DNA of 64,000 bases from M3 sp964637445 (GCA_964637445.1 CAZWWS010000002.1:1-64000); one strand, 5' to 3'; numbered from the stretch's first letter, positions 16,901 to 26,146 are shown. Notes: generated by a model not told the origin, from the sequence alone. Made by a program: numbers and translations.

Positions 16901-17950
16901 ATGAAACTTTCACAATTTAAATTCAAACTACCCGAAGAGCTAATCGCTCAACGTCCAACCCCGATACGCGACGAATCGCGTCTGATGGTAGTAAACCGTA
17001 AAACCGGTGAAATCGAGCACCGTCTGTTTAAGGAGATAATCAATTATTTCGACGACGGCGATATGTTTGTATTCAACGACACCATGGTGTTTCCGGCTCG
17101 CCTCTATGGCAATAAGGAAAAGACCGGCGCCAAGATTGAAGTGTTCCTATTGCGTGAGCTCAACGAAGAGCACAAGCTATGGGATGTGCTTGTGGAACCG
17201 GCACGCAAAATCCGTATCGGCAACAAACTCTATTTTGGCGACGACGAGTCGATGGTGGCAGAAGTGATAGACAACACCACATCGCGCGGTCGCACTCTTC
17301 GCTTCCTCTACGATGGCACACACGAAGAGTTTAAGGAAGCCCTCTACAAGCTCGGCGAAACGCCTCTCCCCGCCTACATAAAGCGTGAGCCCGACAGCGA
17401 AGACACTGAGCGCTATCAGTGTATCTTTGCCCGCCACGAGGGTGCAGTGGTGGCACCGGCAGCCGGCATGCACTTCAGTCGCGAACTTCTCAAACGCATG
17501 GAAATCAAAGGCATCAAGTCGGGATTTCTCACCATCCATTCCGGACTTGGCAACTATCGCGAAATCGATGTGGAGGACTTGACAAAGCACCGCATGGATT
17601 CGGAACAGATGGAGGCTTCGCAGGAATTGGTGGATATGGTGAACGCCGTAAAGGACGAAGAGCGTCAGGTGTGTGCGATAGGCACATCGGTGCTTCGCGG
17701 CATCGAAAGCGCAGTGTCGATGGGTGGCCACATGAAGACCTACACCGGCTGGACCAACCGCTTTATCTTCCCTCCTTATGATTTCACGGTGGCAACATCG
17801 TTTGTGTCAAACTTCCATCTCCCCTATTCAACCATGCTTATGATGGTGGCCGCTTTCGGAGGCTACGACTTGGTGATGGATGCTTACAATTTGGCGGTAA
17901 AAGAGGGCTATCGCTTCGGAGCCTATGGCGATGCGATGCTCATACTCTAA
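16901..17950 (+). CDS. queA: tRNA preQ1(34) S-adenosylmethionine ribosyltransferase-isomerase
   Basis: Transfers and isomerises the ribosyl part of SAM onto preQ1 in tRNA, giving epoxyqueuosine. The 349-residue protein begins MKLSQFKFKLPEELIAQRP and carries SRLMVVNR, FVFNDTMVFPARLYG, the ATAGLHF-like block AAGMHFSRELL and TSVLRGIESAV. The frame continues upstream to 16673 inside truB, but ATG 16901 gives the family start. queG, which finishes the pathway, is at 42555-43487. The operon ends here at a strong hairpin. Confidence 0.96.
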   Translation: MKLSQFKFKLPEELIAQRPTPIRDESRLMVVNRKTGEIEHRLFKEIINYFDDGDMFVFNDTMVFPARLYGNKEKTGAKIEVFLLRELNEEHKLWDVLVEPARKIRIGNKLYFGDDESMVAEVIDNTTSRGRTLRFLYDGTHEEFKEALYKLGETPLPAYIKREPDSEDTERYQCIFARHEGAVVAPAAGMHFSRELLKRMEIKGIKSGFLTIHSGLGNYREIDVEDLTKHRMDSEQMEASQELVDMVNAVKDEERQVCAIGTSVLRGIESAVSMGGHMKTYTGWTNRFIFPPYDFTVATSFVSNFHLPYSTMLMMVAAFGGYDLVMDAYNLAVKEGYRFGAYGDAMLIL

Positions 17951-17982
17951 GACCAATCTTCACTTTAATACTCAATACCATC

Positions 17983-18009
17983 AGAGGCTGCGTCGATGAC
18001 GCAGCCTCT
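17983..18009 (+). terminator. Terminator after queA
   Basis: Perfect 12-bp stem AGAGGCTGCGTC / GACGCAGCCTCT with a GAT loop, followed by ACTTTTATATA. It starts 32 bases after the queA stop. The rest of 17951-18302 holds a TATAG-rich stretch (18030-18060), the gap, and the promoter of the next gene. Confidence 0.88.
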
Positions 18010-18084
18010 ACTTTTATATAGGCGAAGATAGTGACTATAGTAGTTATAGAGTCTATAGCATTTCCGCAGAGCATCGATGGATTT

Positions 18085-18184
18085 NNNNNNNNNNNNNNNN
18101 NNNNNNNNNNNNNNNNNNNNNNNNNNNNNNNNNNNNNNNNNNNNNNNNNNNNNNNNNNNNNNNNNNNNNNNNNNNNNNNNNNNN
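18085..18184. other. Assembly gap (100 N)
   Basis: Exactly 100 consecutive N, the usual placeholder for a gap of unknown size. The true distance between queA and the sugar transferase, and any genes within it, cannot be known from this sequence. The left edge follows a repetitive TATAG-type stretch. Confidence 0.99.
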
Positions 18185-18238
18185 GAGGGCGAGATGTAAG
18201 ATTGTCGGATATTTTTACGTTATTTAAATAAAAAAGTG

Positions 18239-18246
18239 TAACTTCG
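18239..18246 (+). promoter_or_regulatory. Possible promoter, -7 element, sugar transferase
   Basis: TAACTTCG differs from TAnnTTTG at one base and lies 56 bases before the ATG at 18303. Confidence 0.4.
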
Positions 18247-18302
18247 CTTCGTGATAGCACTTATTTGAAAGTAATTATGGAGTTGAATTTATTGAAATAC
18301 CA

Positions 18303-19688
18303 ATGACACAGAAAGGCCGATATGGTAAATATATACAAGCGCTTTGCACCATAATAGATTTTATGGTGATAAATATGGCGTATTTTGCCATTTGCCTGAT
18401 GGATGGCAATGATAGTCCATTCGGGTCGCGCATCGTGTGGCTATTGGCTAATTTTTCGTATATACCGGTGGTGATATGGTTTCCGAACTATCGCCAGATC
18501 AGAGCCGCCCGGATGGAGACAATCGTTGGAAACGCTTTGCGAGCCGTGGGACTTCATGCGCTGAGCTTCCTGTCGTTACTGTTTCTGATGTCGATTGATA
18601 CGATACCGGTACTTACCTATTTGAAATTTTATGGGATATGCTTTGTAGCGCTTCCTATGTGGTGGGTGCTGACGAGGGTAATTTTACGCTACTATCGTCG
18701 CCGTGGTCGCAACTTCACGCGCGTCATCATCGTAGGCACGAACTCCACCTCGGTGCGGCTCTATGATGAGTTGATGTCGGAATCGGGCTATGGCTATCGT
18801 GTAGTGGGATTTTTCGGGCTTGACCCCTCCATCGGAATGCCTGAAGAGCTTTACAGAGGTGACTTTAACGACATCAAGGAATTTGTGGCACTAAACAATG
18901 TGGATGAGATATTCTACACTTTGTCGGGTACTCACGAGAACATTCTGCGACAAACAATCAAGATCGCCAACGACAATGTGATACAGTTTTACTATGTGCC
19001 ACAGATAAGTCGTTATATTGCCGGGCGATTTGAGCTACATAGAATGGGGGCAGTCCCGATGCTGACGCTCAACTGCAATCCGCTGAAGCGTCCGATCAAT
19101 CGATTGATAAAACGAGTGTTCGACATTGTGTTTTCATCGTGCGTATTGCTCTGTTTGGGACCGTTACTACTTATTCCCATAGCCATAGCCGTGAAGTTGT
19201 CGTCGCGCGGACCTGTATTTTTCAAGCAGAAACGCACCGGCTACCGAGGTCTTGACTTCTATTGCTGGAAATTTCGCACCATGCGCGTCAACAACGACAG
19301 CGACAAGCTGCAAGCGACCAAAGACGACCCACGCAAAACCCGCGTAGGCGATTTCTTACGTCGTACAAGCCTTGACGAACTTCCTCAATTTTTCAATGTG
19401 TGGCTCGGTCAGATGTCGGTGGTAGGCCCGCGTCCACATATGCTGAAACACACCGAAGAGTATCGACAACTCATCGACAAATATATGGTACGTCACAATG
19501 TGAAGCCGGGTATCAGCGGTTGGGCGCAGGTGAATGGGTATCGCGGACGCACTGAAGAACTTTGGCAAATGGAGAAGCGTGTGGAATATGATGTGTGGTA
19601 TATCGAAAATTGGAGCTTCATGCTTGATTTGAAAATCATAGTACGCACGTTGGTCAACGCATTCCAAGGGGAAAAGAATGCGTTCTAA
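18303..19688 (+). CDS. Undecaprenyl-phosphate sugar phosphotransferase (WcaJ/WbaP type)
   Basis: Starts assembly of a surface polysaccharide by moving a sugar-1-phosphate onto undecaprenyl phosphate. The 461-residue protein has four to five N-terminal membrane segments (about 15-130), a CoA-binding-like domain beginning VIIVGTNSTSVRLYDEL near 140, another membrane helix near 280, and a C-terminal bacterial sugar transferase domain with FFKQKRTGYRG, FRTMRVN, RRTSLDELPQFFNV, VGPRPHM and GISGWAQVNGYRGRT. This is the long WcaJ-type form. Which sugar it uses cannot be told; the expected glycosyltransferase cluster is not in the window. Confidence 0.93.
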   Translation: MTQKGRYGKYIQALCTIIDFMVINMAYFAICLMDGNDSPFGSRIVWLLANFSYIPVVIWFPNYRQIRAARMETIVGNALRAVGLHALSFLSLLFLMSIDTIPVLTYLKFYGICFVALPMWWVLTRVILRYYRRRGRNFTRVIIVGTNSTSVRLYDELMSESGYGYRVVGFFGLDPSIGMPEELYRGDFNDIKEFVALNNVDEIFYTLSGTHENILRQTIKIANDNVIQFYYVPQISRYIAGRFELHRMGAVPMLTLNCNPLKRPINRLIKRVFDIVFSSCVLLCLGPLLLIPIAIAVKLSSRGPVFFKQKRTGYRGLDFYCWKFRTMRVNNDSDKLQATKDDPRKTRVGDFLRRTSLDELPQFFNVWLGQMSVVGPRPHMLKHTEEYRQLIDKYMVRHNVKPGISGWAQVNGYRGRTEELWQMEKRVEYDVWYIENWSFMLDLKIIVRTLVNAFQGEKNAF

Positions 19689-19714
19689 ACCACAGACGTC
19701 ATAGGAAAACACCC

Positions 19715-20341
19715 TTACAGTTGTCCTTGTTCGATGTAGGTGGCGATGCGCTCAATGATGGCGTCGTCGGAATTTTTATCGGGATCCCAATCGGCTTTGA
19801 GATTTACGCCAAAGAGCCGCCCGAACGTCTGCCAAAAAGTGGCTCGAAAAGAGCCGAGAAACGCTTTCAGAATGTCGTAGCTTGATTGGTTGGTCTCGCG
19901 GTAGATGAGCTTGACCAGCATCTTTGCTTGTGACTTGGTGAATTTTTTCAGAATCGGTTTATATTGATTGAAAACCTCTTTTTCCATCGCTTTGAGGTGG
20001 TCTTCACGCTCTTTCTGTGTAGGAAATGTCTCGATGTATTCGTAGGTCTCAATGAGAGTGGCATAAATGAGTTTGGCGTAAGGCAGGGCTTTGCGGACGT
20101 CGCGCACGGTACGCCAATAGAATTTCTCTTGCTTTTTGTTTTTGAACTTCAGCGGTGGAAAGACCGTGATGTCGTTGAGGACGACCATCAGCACCGTGTC
20201 GCCCTCCTCGGTGACAGTGTGGTAGCGTCCGCGCACGGCGCGCACCTTCCAATCGACCGATGGCTCCATGTCGGGCGTGTCGGCCCACACATCAGGCAGG
20301 GCGAACAGCAAGAGAAGTATAAGGAGAGTCAGTTGCTTCAT
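19715..20341 (-). CDS. DUF4294 family exported protein
   Basis: A 208-residue protein with an N-terminal signal (about residues 1-20) and then the DUF4294 pattern: DITVFPPLKFKNKKQEKFYW, RDVRKALPYAKLIYATL and KILVKLIYRETNQSSYD-like helices, ending in EGQL. The family is common in Bacteroidetes and of unknown function. It lies 49 bases downstream of nadB on the same strand and may share its transcript; it converges with the sugar transferase. Confidence 0.82.
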   Translation of the reverse strand: MKQLTLLILLLLFALPDVWADTPDMEPSVDWKVRAVRGRYHTVTEEGDTVLMVVLNDITVFPPLKFKNKKQEKFYWRTVRDVRKALPYAKLIYATLIETYEYIETFPTQKEREDHLKAMEKEVFNQYKPILKKFTKSQAKMLVKLIYRETNQSSYDILKAFLGSFRATFWQTFGRLFGVNLKADWDPDKNSDDAIIERIATYIEQGQL

Positions 20342-20390
20342 ACCTTATGAGACAATCGGTCGGGGGTGAAGGTTTAATATCGATGTCGCT

Positions 20391-21971
20391 TTATTTTTCT
20401 TCTTTATTGACCGGTGGATAGTCGATAGTGTAGTGCAACCCGCGCGACTCCTTGCGCTCTTTAGCTTGGCGCATGATGAGATAGCCTACGTTGATGATAT
20501 TACGAAGCTCGCAGATGTCGCGCGATGCCTTGCTACGCTTAAAGAGCTTTTCGGTTTCCTCGTACAGAATGTCGAGACGATTCCACGCACGATCTAAGCG
20601 AAGGTTGGAGCGTACGATGCCCACATAGGCGCTCATAATCTGCCCGACTTCTTTGATGGACTGTGTGATGAGCACCATCTCTTCGGGAAGGCGTGTACCT
20701 TCGTCGTTCCACTCGGGGACATCGGTACGGAATGAGTAGTGGTTGATCGCCTCTTGAGCGTGGCGAGCAGCTGCGTCGGCATATACTACGGCTTCGATGA
20801 GCGAATTTGACGCCAAGCGGTTGCCACCATGCAGACCGGTGCAACTGCACTCTCCAACGGCATACAAGCGTTTGATCGACGACTCGGCATTGGTGTCGAC
20901 CTTGATGCCGCCACAGAGATAGTGAGCAGCAGGTGCCACCGGAATATAATCCTTGGTAATGTCAATGCCCAGCGACAGACATTTGGCGTAGATATTCGGG
21001 AAATGGTGCTTGGTCTCTTCGGGGTCTTTGTGAGTCACGTCGAGATATACATGGTCGTCACCATGGAGCTTCATCTCGGAGTCGATGGCACGAGCGACGA
21101 TGTCGCGCGGAGCGAGCGACAATCGCGAGTCGTAGCGATGCATGAACTCTTCGCCTTTGAGGTTACGCAACACTGCACCATAGCCACGCATTGCCTCGGT
21201 GATGAGGAATGACGGACGGTCGCCGGGATGATATAGAGCCGTGGGATGGAATTGGATAAACTCCATGTCTTGCACCGTACCCTTGGCACGATATACCATG
21301 GCTATGCCATCGCCTGTGGCGACAAGAGGGTTGGTGGTAGTGGTGTAGACAGCACCTACGCCACCGGTAGCCATGAGAGTGATGCGCGCAAGAAATGTGT
21401 CGACACGCCCGGAGGTTTGGTCGAGCACATACGCGCCATAGCAAGTGATGTCGGGTGTGCGACGAGTCACAATCTTGCCGAGGTGGTGCTGAGTGATGAT
21501 TTCGATAGCGAAATGGTCTTCGAAGATGTCGATGTTGGGATTAGAGCGGACGGCTTTGATGAGACTTTCCTGGATTTCAAATCCGGTGTTGTCGGCATGG
21601 TGGAGAATACGGAACTCCGAGTGACCGCCTTCGCGGTGGAGGTCGAAGTCGCCACTTTCGTTTTTGTCGAAGTCAACGCCCCACTCTATCAATTCCTTAA
21701 TCTGCCCCGGGGCTTCGGTGACAACCTTGCGCACAGCTTCGGGATCGCTGAGCCAATCGCCGGCTATCATAGTGTCTTCGATATGCTTATCGAAATTATC
21801 GACTTCCAAATTGGTCACCGATGCCACGCCACCTTGAGCGAGAGCAGTGTTGGCCTCTTCTAACTTGGTCTTGCACACTAAGGCTACGCGCCCTGTGGCC
21901 GCTACTTTGAGAGCGAAACTCATGCCGGCAATACCGGAACCGACAACGAGATAATCATATTTGTAAACCAT
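20391..21971 (-). CDS. nadB: L-aspartate oxidase
   Basis: Flavoenzyme of de novo NAD synthesis that oxidises aspartate to iminoaspartate, using fumarate or oxygen. The 526-residue protein starts with the FAD fold YDYLVVGSGIAGMSFAL, has TALAQGGVASV, the active-site RREGGHS-like HREGGHSEFRILH, a second substrate block MEFIQFHPTALY, and GVKV-type AHYLCGGIKVDTN with CSCTGLHGGNRLASNSL. ATG 21971 gives the family start; an upstream extension to 22028 lacks conservation and covers the promoter region. nadA and nadC are not in the window. Confidence 0.94.
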   Translation of the reverse strand: MVYKYDYLVVGSGIAGMSFALKVAATGRVALVCKTKLEEANTALAQGGVASVTNLEVDNFDKHIEDTMIAGDWLSDPEAVRKVVTEAPGQIKELIEWGVDFDKNESGDFDLHREGGHSEFRILHHADNTGFEIQESLIKAVRSNPNIDIFEDHFAIEIITQHHLGKIVTRRTPDITCYGAYVLDQTSGRVDTFLARITLMATGGVGAVYTTTTNPLVATGDGIAMVYRAKGTVQDMEFIQFHPTALYHPGDRPSFLITEAMRGYGAVLRNLKGEEFMHRYDSRLSLAPRDIVARAIDSEMKLHGDDHVYLDVTHKDPEETKHHFPNIYAKCLSLGIDITKDYIPVAPAAHYLCGGIKVDTNAESSIKRLYAVGECSCTGLHGGNRLASNSLIEAVVYADAAARHAQEAINHYSFRTDVPEWNDEGTRLPEEMVLITQSIKEVGQIMSAYVGIVRSNLRLDRAWNRLDILYEETEKLFKRSKASRDICELRNIINVGYLIMRQAKERKESRGLHYTIDYPPVNKEEK

Positions 21972-22025
21972 AAAAGATGCGTTTAAGAGGGGACGCAAGA
22001 TGCGTCCCCATAGGAATTGTCGTTG

Positions 22026-22033
22026 CAAAGATA
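22026..22033 (-). promoter_or_regulatory. Probable promoter, -7 element, nadB
   Basis: On the minus strand this is TATCTTTG (TAnnTTTG), 54 bases upstream of the nadB ATG. The upstream element is not clear. Confidence 0.55.
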
Positions 22034-22131
22034 GGAAATCTCACGCACAAATGTTTCGCTACGGCCGATTTATTTCATCATAGAAGCGAAAGAATCACAA
22101 GTATTATATCAACAAAAATAATAATATTGTA

Positions 22132-22139
22132 TATTTTTG
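22132..22139 (+). promoter_or_regulatory. Possible promoter, -7 element, SGNH-carbamoyltransferase operon
   Basis: TATTTTTG fits TAnnTTTG and lies 30 bases before the GTG start at 22170, in an AT-rich divergent spacer with nadB. No TTTG is seen at the expected distance. Confidence 0.5.
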
Positions 22140-22169
22140 CGTTAAGAGTTTAATAATATTATCCTAATT

Positions 22170-23786
22170 GTGTCGAAAAACCACCATCGCAGACTATTTC
22201 GTGTGCTGGCTATACTATTGCCGGTAGCGTTGCTTGTGCTTGTAGAGATAGCTCTCCGCATAGGAGGATATGGCTACTCAACCGAAATTTTCACGCTCGA
22301 TGAGCATGGCAATTACTATCGGCTTAGCAGCGATGCCTCGCGGCGATATTTCACCGTCAAAGAGAACGCCACGCAGGGCAATATCGAATATTTCACTCGG
22401 GAGAAGCACTCGGGGACTACGCGCATATTTACATTGGGAGCCTCATCGTCGGTGGGATTTCCGTATATGCACAACGGGGCATTTCCGCGAATGCTCGCTT
22501 ACCGACTGCGAATGCAATATCCCAACCGCAATATTGAAGTGATAAACCTTTCGCTCACGGCCATCTGCTCCACTACGCTACGCGATTTTGCTTCACAGAT
22601 AGTGGACTATGAACCGGATGCTGTGATAATATATGCCGGGCACAATGAGTATTATGGAGCTATGGGAGTGGCGTCGACTTCGGGTTCGTCGCCGTGGCTC
22701 AACCGCTTGATGCTATCGCTGTCGGAACTGAAAATCGGGCAATGGCTTTTGGATATAGCGTCCAAAATCAAGGGGACAGACCGCCGCCTCACCGACCAAC
22801 GGCTCAACCTGATGGAGCGAATGGTAGAAAATCAAAAAATTCCATACGGCTCGGAGGCATACTATCGTGGCATTGAGCAATATGCCGAAAATATGAACGC
22901 TATCGTTGAAGAGCTTGAGCAGAGAGCCATCCCGACGATAATTGGCACTTTGGTATATAACCAAGGTGATCTCGCACCATTTGAAAGCATCGACTCGGAA
23001 TATAACGCCGAAGCAGAGTGGAAAGCTGCGCAAAAGGCTCTCTCAATGGGAGACAGCGTGGAAGCGCGCAGGCACTTCATCCTTGCGAAGGAATATGACG
23101 GGCTACGATTTCGCGCACCGGAAGCAATAAACGACACAATACAAGCCATAGCATCGCGACACGCCGTGGTGAGATTGGTGGACTTGATGGAGTTGTTCAG
23201 CCAACATTCGCCCGGCGGCATCGTGGGCGACAATCTGCTTTTGGAACATGTGCACCCCAATATCGACGGACACGCACTGATGGCCGATGCATTCTATAAC
23301 GCCGTAATAGAATCGGGGATAATAGGCGAGAGCGCGGGAGCATTGACTCCGATAGATTTCGACGGATATATCATCTCCGACTTTGATCGACACTATGGTC
23401 GCATTCAGAATTGGCTTCTACGCGAAAACTGGCCTTTCAACGAACCTATTCCCGATGAGCCTGCCGGATATGTACGCTCTTATGAGGAGCAGGTGGCCGG
23501 AGCGTTGGCGGTAAAACAAATCTCATGGCTGCAAGCGATGCGGATGCTATATGAATATTATATCGGTAAGTCGGATCTCATCTCAGCTCTCGCCATAGCC
23601 GAAGGGCTGTGCCTTGATGCGCCCTACGACGGGAGCTACCCTATCATGGCAGCAAAACTTGCTGCCGCCATCGGGTGTCGCGAGAAAGCAACTTATTACT
23701 TAAATATAGCCGAGCGATTGGCGCCATCAGCCGAGACGCGACAACTCCGCCGGTATCTCACCACACAACAAACAGACTCACTATGA
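22170..23786 (+). CDS. SGNH/GDSL-type hydrolase with N-terminal membrane anchor
   Basis: A 538-residue protein starting at GTG. One membrane segment (about 10-28) is followed by an SGNH hydrolase domain: block I FTLGASSSVGFPY (Gly-x-Ser), block III YAGHNEYYG (GxNE form) and block V EHVHPNIDGH with the catalytic His. The final 120 residues are helical and TPR-like (LLYEYY, LISALAIAEGLC). SGNH enzymes of this layout act as esterases or acyltransferases outside the membrane. The stop overlaps the next start by four bases, tying it to the SxtJ-like, DUF5989 and carbamoyltransferase genes. Substrate unknown. Confidence 0.8.
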   Translation: MSKNHHRRLFRVLAILLPVALLVLVEIALRIGGYGYSTEIFTLDEHGNYYRLSSDASRRYFTVKENATQGNIEYFTREKHSGTTRIFTLGASSSVGFPYMHNGAFPRMLAYRLRMQYPNRNIEVINLSLTAICSTTLRDFASQIVDYEPDAVIIYAGHNEYYGAMGVASTSGSSPWLNRLMLSLSELKIGQWLLDIASKIKGTDRRLTDQRLNLMERMVENQKIPYGSEAYYRGIEQYAENMNAIVEELEQRAIPTIIGTLVYNQGDLAPFESIDSEYNAEAEWKAAQKALSMGDSVEARRHFILAKEYDGLRFRAPEAINDTIQAIASRHAVVRLVDLMELFSQHSPGGIVGDNLLLEHVHPNIDGHALMADAFYNAVIESGIIGESAGALTPIDFDGYIISDFDRHYGRIQNWLLRENWPFNEPIPDEPAGYVRSYEEQVAGALAVKQISWLQAMRMLYEYYIGKSDLISALAIAEGLCLDAPYDGSYPIMAAKLAAAIGCREKATYYLNIAERLAPSAETRQLRRYLTTQQTDSL

Positions 23787-24151
23787 GCATCAGCAAACAT
23801 CAATGTCGCGATTTTGCCATAGTGGCAGCTTTAGTGACCGCTATCATTGCCGCCACAACAGACTGTCACGGGGCTTTGCCTACGACCATCGTATTACTAC
23901 TCTTAGCCGCCATAGTGCCTAAGATATTTCATCCGATGGCTTGGGCGTGGTTTATGATAGCACGAATACTCGAAAAGGGAGCATCTGCGATATTGCTCAC
24001 CATGGTGTACTACTTTGTGGTGTGTCCGGTAGGGATTGTCCGCCGGCTCACCGGCAAAGCACCGACAAGCAGCAAGCAAGACGGCACTGAGAGCTATTTC
24101 CGCACTGAAAACAAACCTTATATCTCGGAAGATTTAACCAAACAATTCTGA
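23783..24151 (+). CDS. SxtJ-like small membrane protein
   Basis: A 122-residue protein with three to four hydrophobic segments (about 10-30, 32-48, 50-66, 70-90) and a polar tail ending YISEDLTKQF. Position, size and pattern fit the SxtJ family found next to DUF5989 and carbamoyltransferase genes, including in saxitoxin clusters, where its role is not known. ATG 23783 overlaps the previous stop (ATGA); the frame extends farther upstream, but inside the SGNH gene. Confidence 0.7.
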   Translation: MSISKHQCRDFAIVAALVTAIIAATTDCHGALPTTIVLLLLAAIVPKIFHPMAWAWFMIARILEKGASAILLTMVYYFVVCPVGIVRRLTGKAPTSSKQDGTESYFRTENKPYISEDLTKQF

Positions 24152-24158
24152 CTCGATA

Positions 24159-24308
24159 ATGGACTTTCTAAAAGAATTTTTTCAATTTCTCCGCGCCGAA
24201 AAGAAATATTGGCTCATACCGCTCATAGTGGTATTATTGCTGCTTAGCGCAGTGATAGTGCTGTCGCAAGGCTCGGCGTTGGCACCATTTATCTATTCGA
24301 TATTCTGA
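24159..24308 (+). CDS. DUF5989 family 49-residue membrane peptide
   Basis: A small gene of 49 codons between the SxtJ-like gene and the carbamoyltransferase. It starts MDFLKEFFQFLRAEKKYWL, continues with one hydrophobic helix (about 20-36) and ends SQGSALAPFIYSIF. This is the DUF5989 pattern (basic amphipathic start, single helix, QGSA.APFIY end). Spacing is 7 bases from the upstream stop and 2 bases to the next start, so it is a real member of the operon. Its presence at this exact place in similar operons suggests an accessory to the carbamoyltransferase or SGNH enzyme; that is inference. Confidence 0.8.
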   Translation: MDFLKEFFQFLRAEKKYWLIPLIVVLLLLSAVIVLSQGSALAPFIYSIF

Positions 24309-24310
24309 TT

Positions 24311-26146
24311 ATGATAGCAATCCTCGGCATCTCATACAACTATCACGACAGCGCCGCCGCCATCATTGTAGACGGAAAAATCATCGCCGCCGCACAGGAG
24401 GAGCGTTTCACTCGCATAAAGCACGATGCGTCGTTTCCGAAGCAAGCGATAGCCTACTGCTTGCGAGAAGCGTCGCTCAACGGAGCCGACATATCGCACG
24501 TGGTGTTCTACGAGAAGCCGTTTATCAAATTCTCCCGACTATTAGAGACCTATCATAATTTTGCACCAAGAGGATTACGCAGTTTTCTCAAAGCGATGCC
24601 GGTGTGGCTCAAAGACAAACTCTACACCCGTCGTCGCATCGCGGAAGCGCTTCGGGACTATGACATAGTAGCTCCGATATTGTTTACCGACCATCATCTT
24701 TCACACGCCGCAAGTGCGTTCTATCCCTCCCCATACGCTGATGCGGCAATATTGACCATAGATGGTGTGGGCGAATGGGACACTACGACAATATGCTATG
24801 GAGAGGAAAACAAGATAACTCGCCTACGATCGATTGAATTTCCTCATTCATTAGGATTGTTTTATTCGGCCGTGACTTATTATTGCGGATTTCGCGTAAA
24901 TTCGGGCGAATACAAACTCATGGGATTGGCGCCCTACGGCATTGATGACGATGACACGAAGAAGATGCGTGAACTGATACTCTCCGAGATCATCTCGCTT
25001 AAAGATGACGGCTCGTTCAAGCTGAATATGCGATATTTCGACTACGCCACCGGGCTGAGAATGACTCGCGACGACGCATGGCAACGTCTGCTCGGAGTGG
25101 CACGACGGCAAGCCGACGAAGAGCTACAGCCGTGCCATCTGCGACTTGCACGAGCTTGCCAAATGATAACCGAGGAGATTGTCGTGCGCCTTGCCCGAAC
25201 TGCTCGCAGGCTCACCGACTGTCCGCGGCTCGTGATGGCCGGAGGTGTGGCGCTTAACTGTGTGGCCAACGGACGACTTCGACGTGAACAGATTTTCGAC
25301 AGCATATGGGTGCAACCGGCGTCGGGCGATGCCGGTGGTGCACTCGGAGCAGCGCTCGGAGCATGGCATATCCATCTTTCTAAAGCTCGGACACCGATAC
25401 TTCCCGACGCCATGCAAGGAGCCTACTTGGGTTCGGAGCCTAATAACACCGAAATAGAGCGTATGATAGAGCGCAATGATGCAGTGGCTCATCGCTTATC
25501 GCCGGAGAACCTATATCAACAGACCGCTCAATATATCGCCGATGGGAAAATCGTGGGATGGATGCAGGGGCGCATGGAATTTGGGCCACGTGCGCTCGGC
25601 AACCGCTCCATCTTGGCCGATGCGCGCAACCCGGAGATGCAACGTCGCTTGAATCTGGCCGTAAAGCGTCGAGAGAGCTTCCGCCCGTTTGCCCCCGCAG
25701 TGCTTGCCGAGGATGCGCATCGCTATTTTGCTCTTGACGGAGAGTCGCCGTATATGTTGTTTACCGCTGAAGTAGCCGATAGTATCCGCCGTCAGCTTCC
25801 CGACGACTACCATAATCGTCCATATATGGAGCGGCTTTATGTGGAGCGGTCAGAGCTACAGGCAGTGACTCATGTAGACTTTTCGGCGCGTGTACAGACA
25901 GTTTCTCGCCAAGCCAATGCTCCATTCTACGACTTGATATCCGCATTCCGACAACTTTCCGGATGCGGAGTGGTGGTAAACACGAGTTTCAATGTGCGTG
26001 GCGAGCCTATTGTTTGCAGTCCCGACGACGCCTACCGCTGTTTTATCCACACCGACATTGACATCCTCGTGATAGGGAACTACCTGTTTTTGAAAGAAGA
26101 GCAACCCACATCGTCGACACCCGCCCCCACTTTTATGCCCGACTGA
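24311..26146 (+). CDS. NodU/CmcH-type O-carbamoyltransferase
   Basis: Transfers a carbamoyl group, by way of carbamoyl-adenylate, to a hydroxyl of a small molecule or sugar. The 611-residue protein has the two-domain NodU/TobZ layout: the N-terminal Kae1-like part starts ILGISYNYHDSAAAII, with EERFTRIKHDASFP and the metal/ATP site DHHLSHAASAFY, then GEWDTTT and YKLMGLAPYG; the C-terminal carbamoyl-phosphate part has GRMEFGPRALGNRSILAD and RESFRPFAPAV. All key blocks look intact. No glycosyltransferase or polyketide cluster surrounds it, so the acceptor is unknown; the SGNH, SxtJ-like and DUF5989 partners form a compact four-gene operon. Confidence 0.93.
   Translation: MIAILGISYNYHDSAAAIIVDGKIIAAAQEERFTRIKHDASFPKQAIAYCLREASLNGADISHVVFYEKPFIKFSRLLETYHNFAPRGLRSFLKAMPVWLKDKLYTRRRIAEALRDYDIVAPILFTDHHLSHAASAFYPSPYADAAILTIDGVGEWDTTTICYGEENKITRLRSIEFPHSLGLFYSAVTYYCGFRVNSGEYKLMGLAPYGIDDDDTKKMRELILSEIISLKDDGSFKLNMRYFDYATGLRMTRDDAWQRLLGVARRQADEELQPCHLRLARACQMITEEIVVRLARTARRLTDCPRLVMAGGVALNCVANGRLRREQIFDSIWVQPASGDAGGALGAALGAWHIHLSKARTPILPDAMQGAYLGSEPNNTEIERMIERNDAVAHRLSPENLYQQTAQYIADGKIVGWMQGRMEFGPRALGNRSILADARNPEMQRRLNLAVKRRESFRPFAPAVLAEDAHRYFALDGESPYMLFTAEVADSIRRQLPDDYHNRPYMERLYVERSELQAVTHVDFSARVQTVSRQANAPFYDLISAFRQLSGCGVVVNTSFNVRGEPIVCSPDDAYRCFIHTDIDILVIGNYLFLKEEQPTSSTPAPTFMPD

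Noticed and set aside
18031..18231. Open frames running through the N stretch
   Set aside because: They exist only because N codons do not read as stops.
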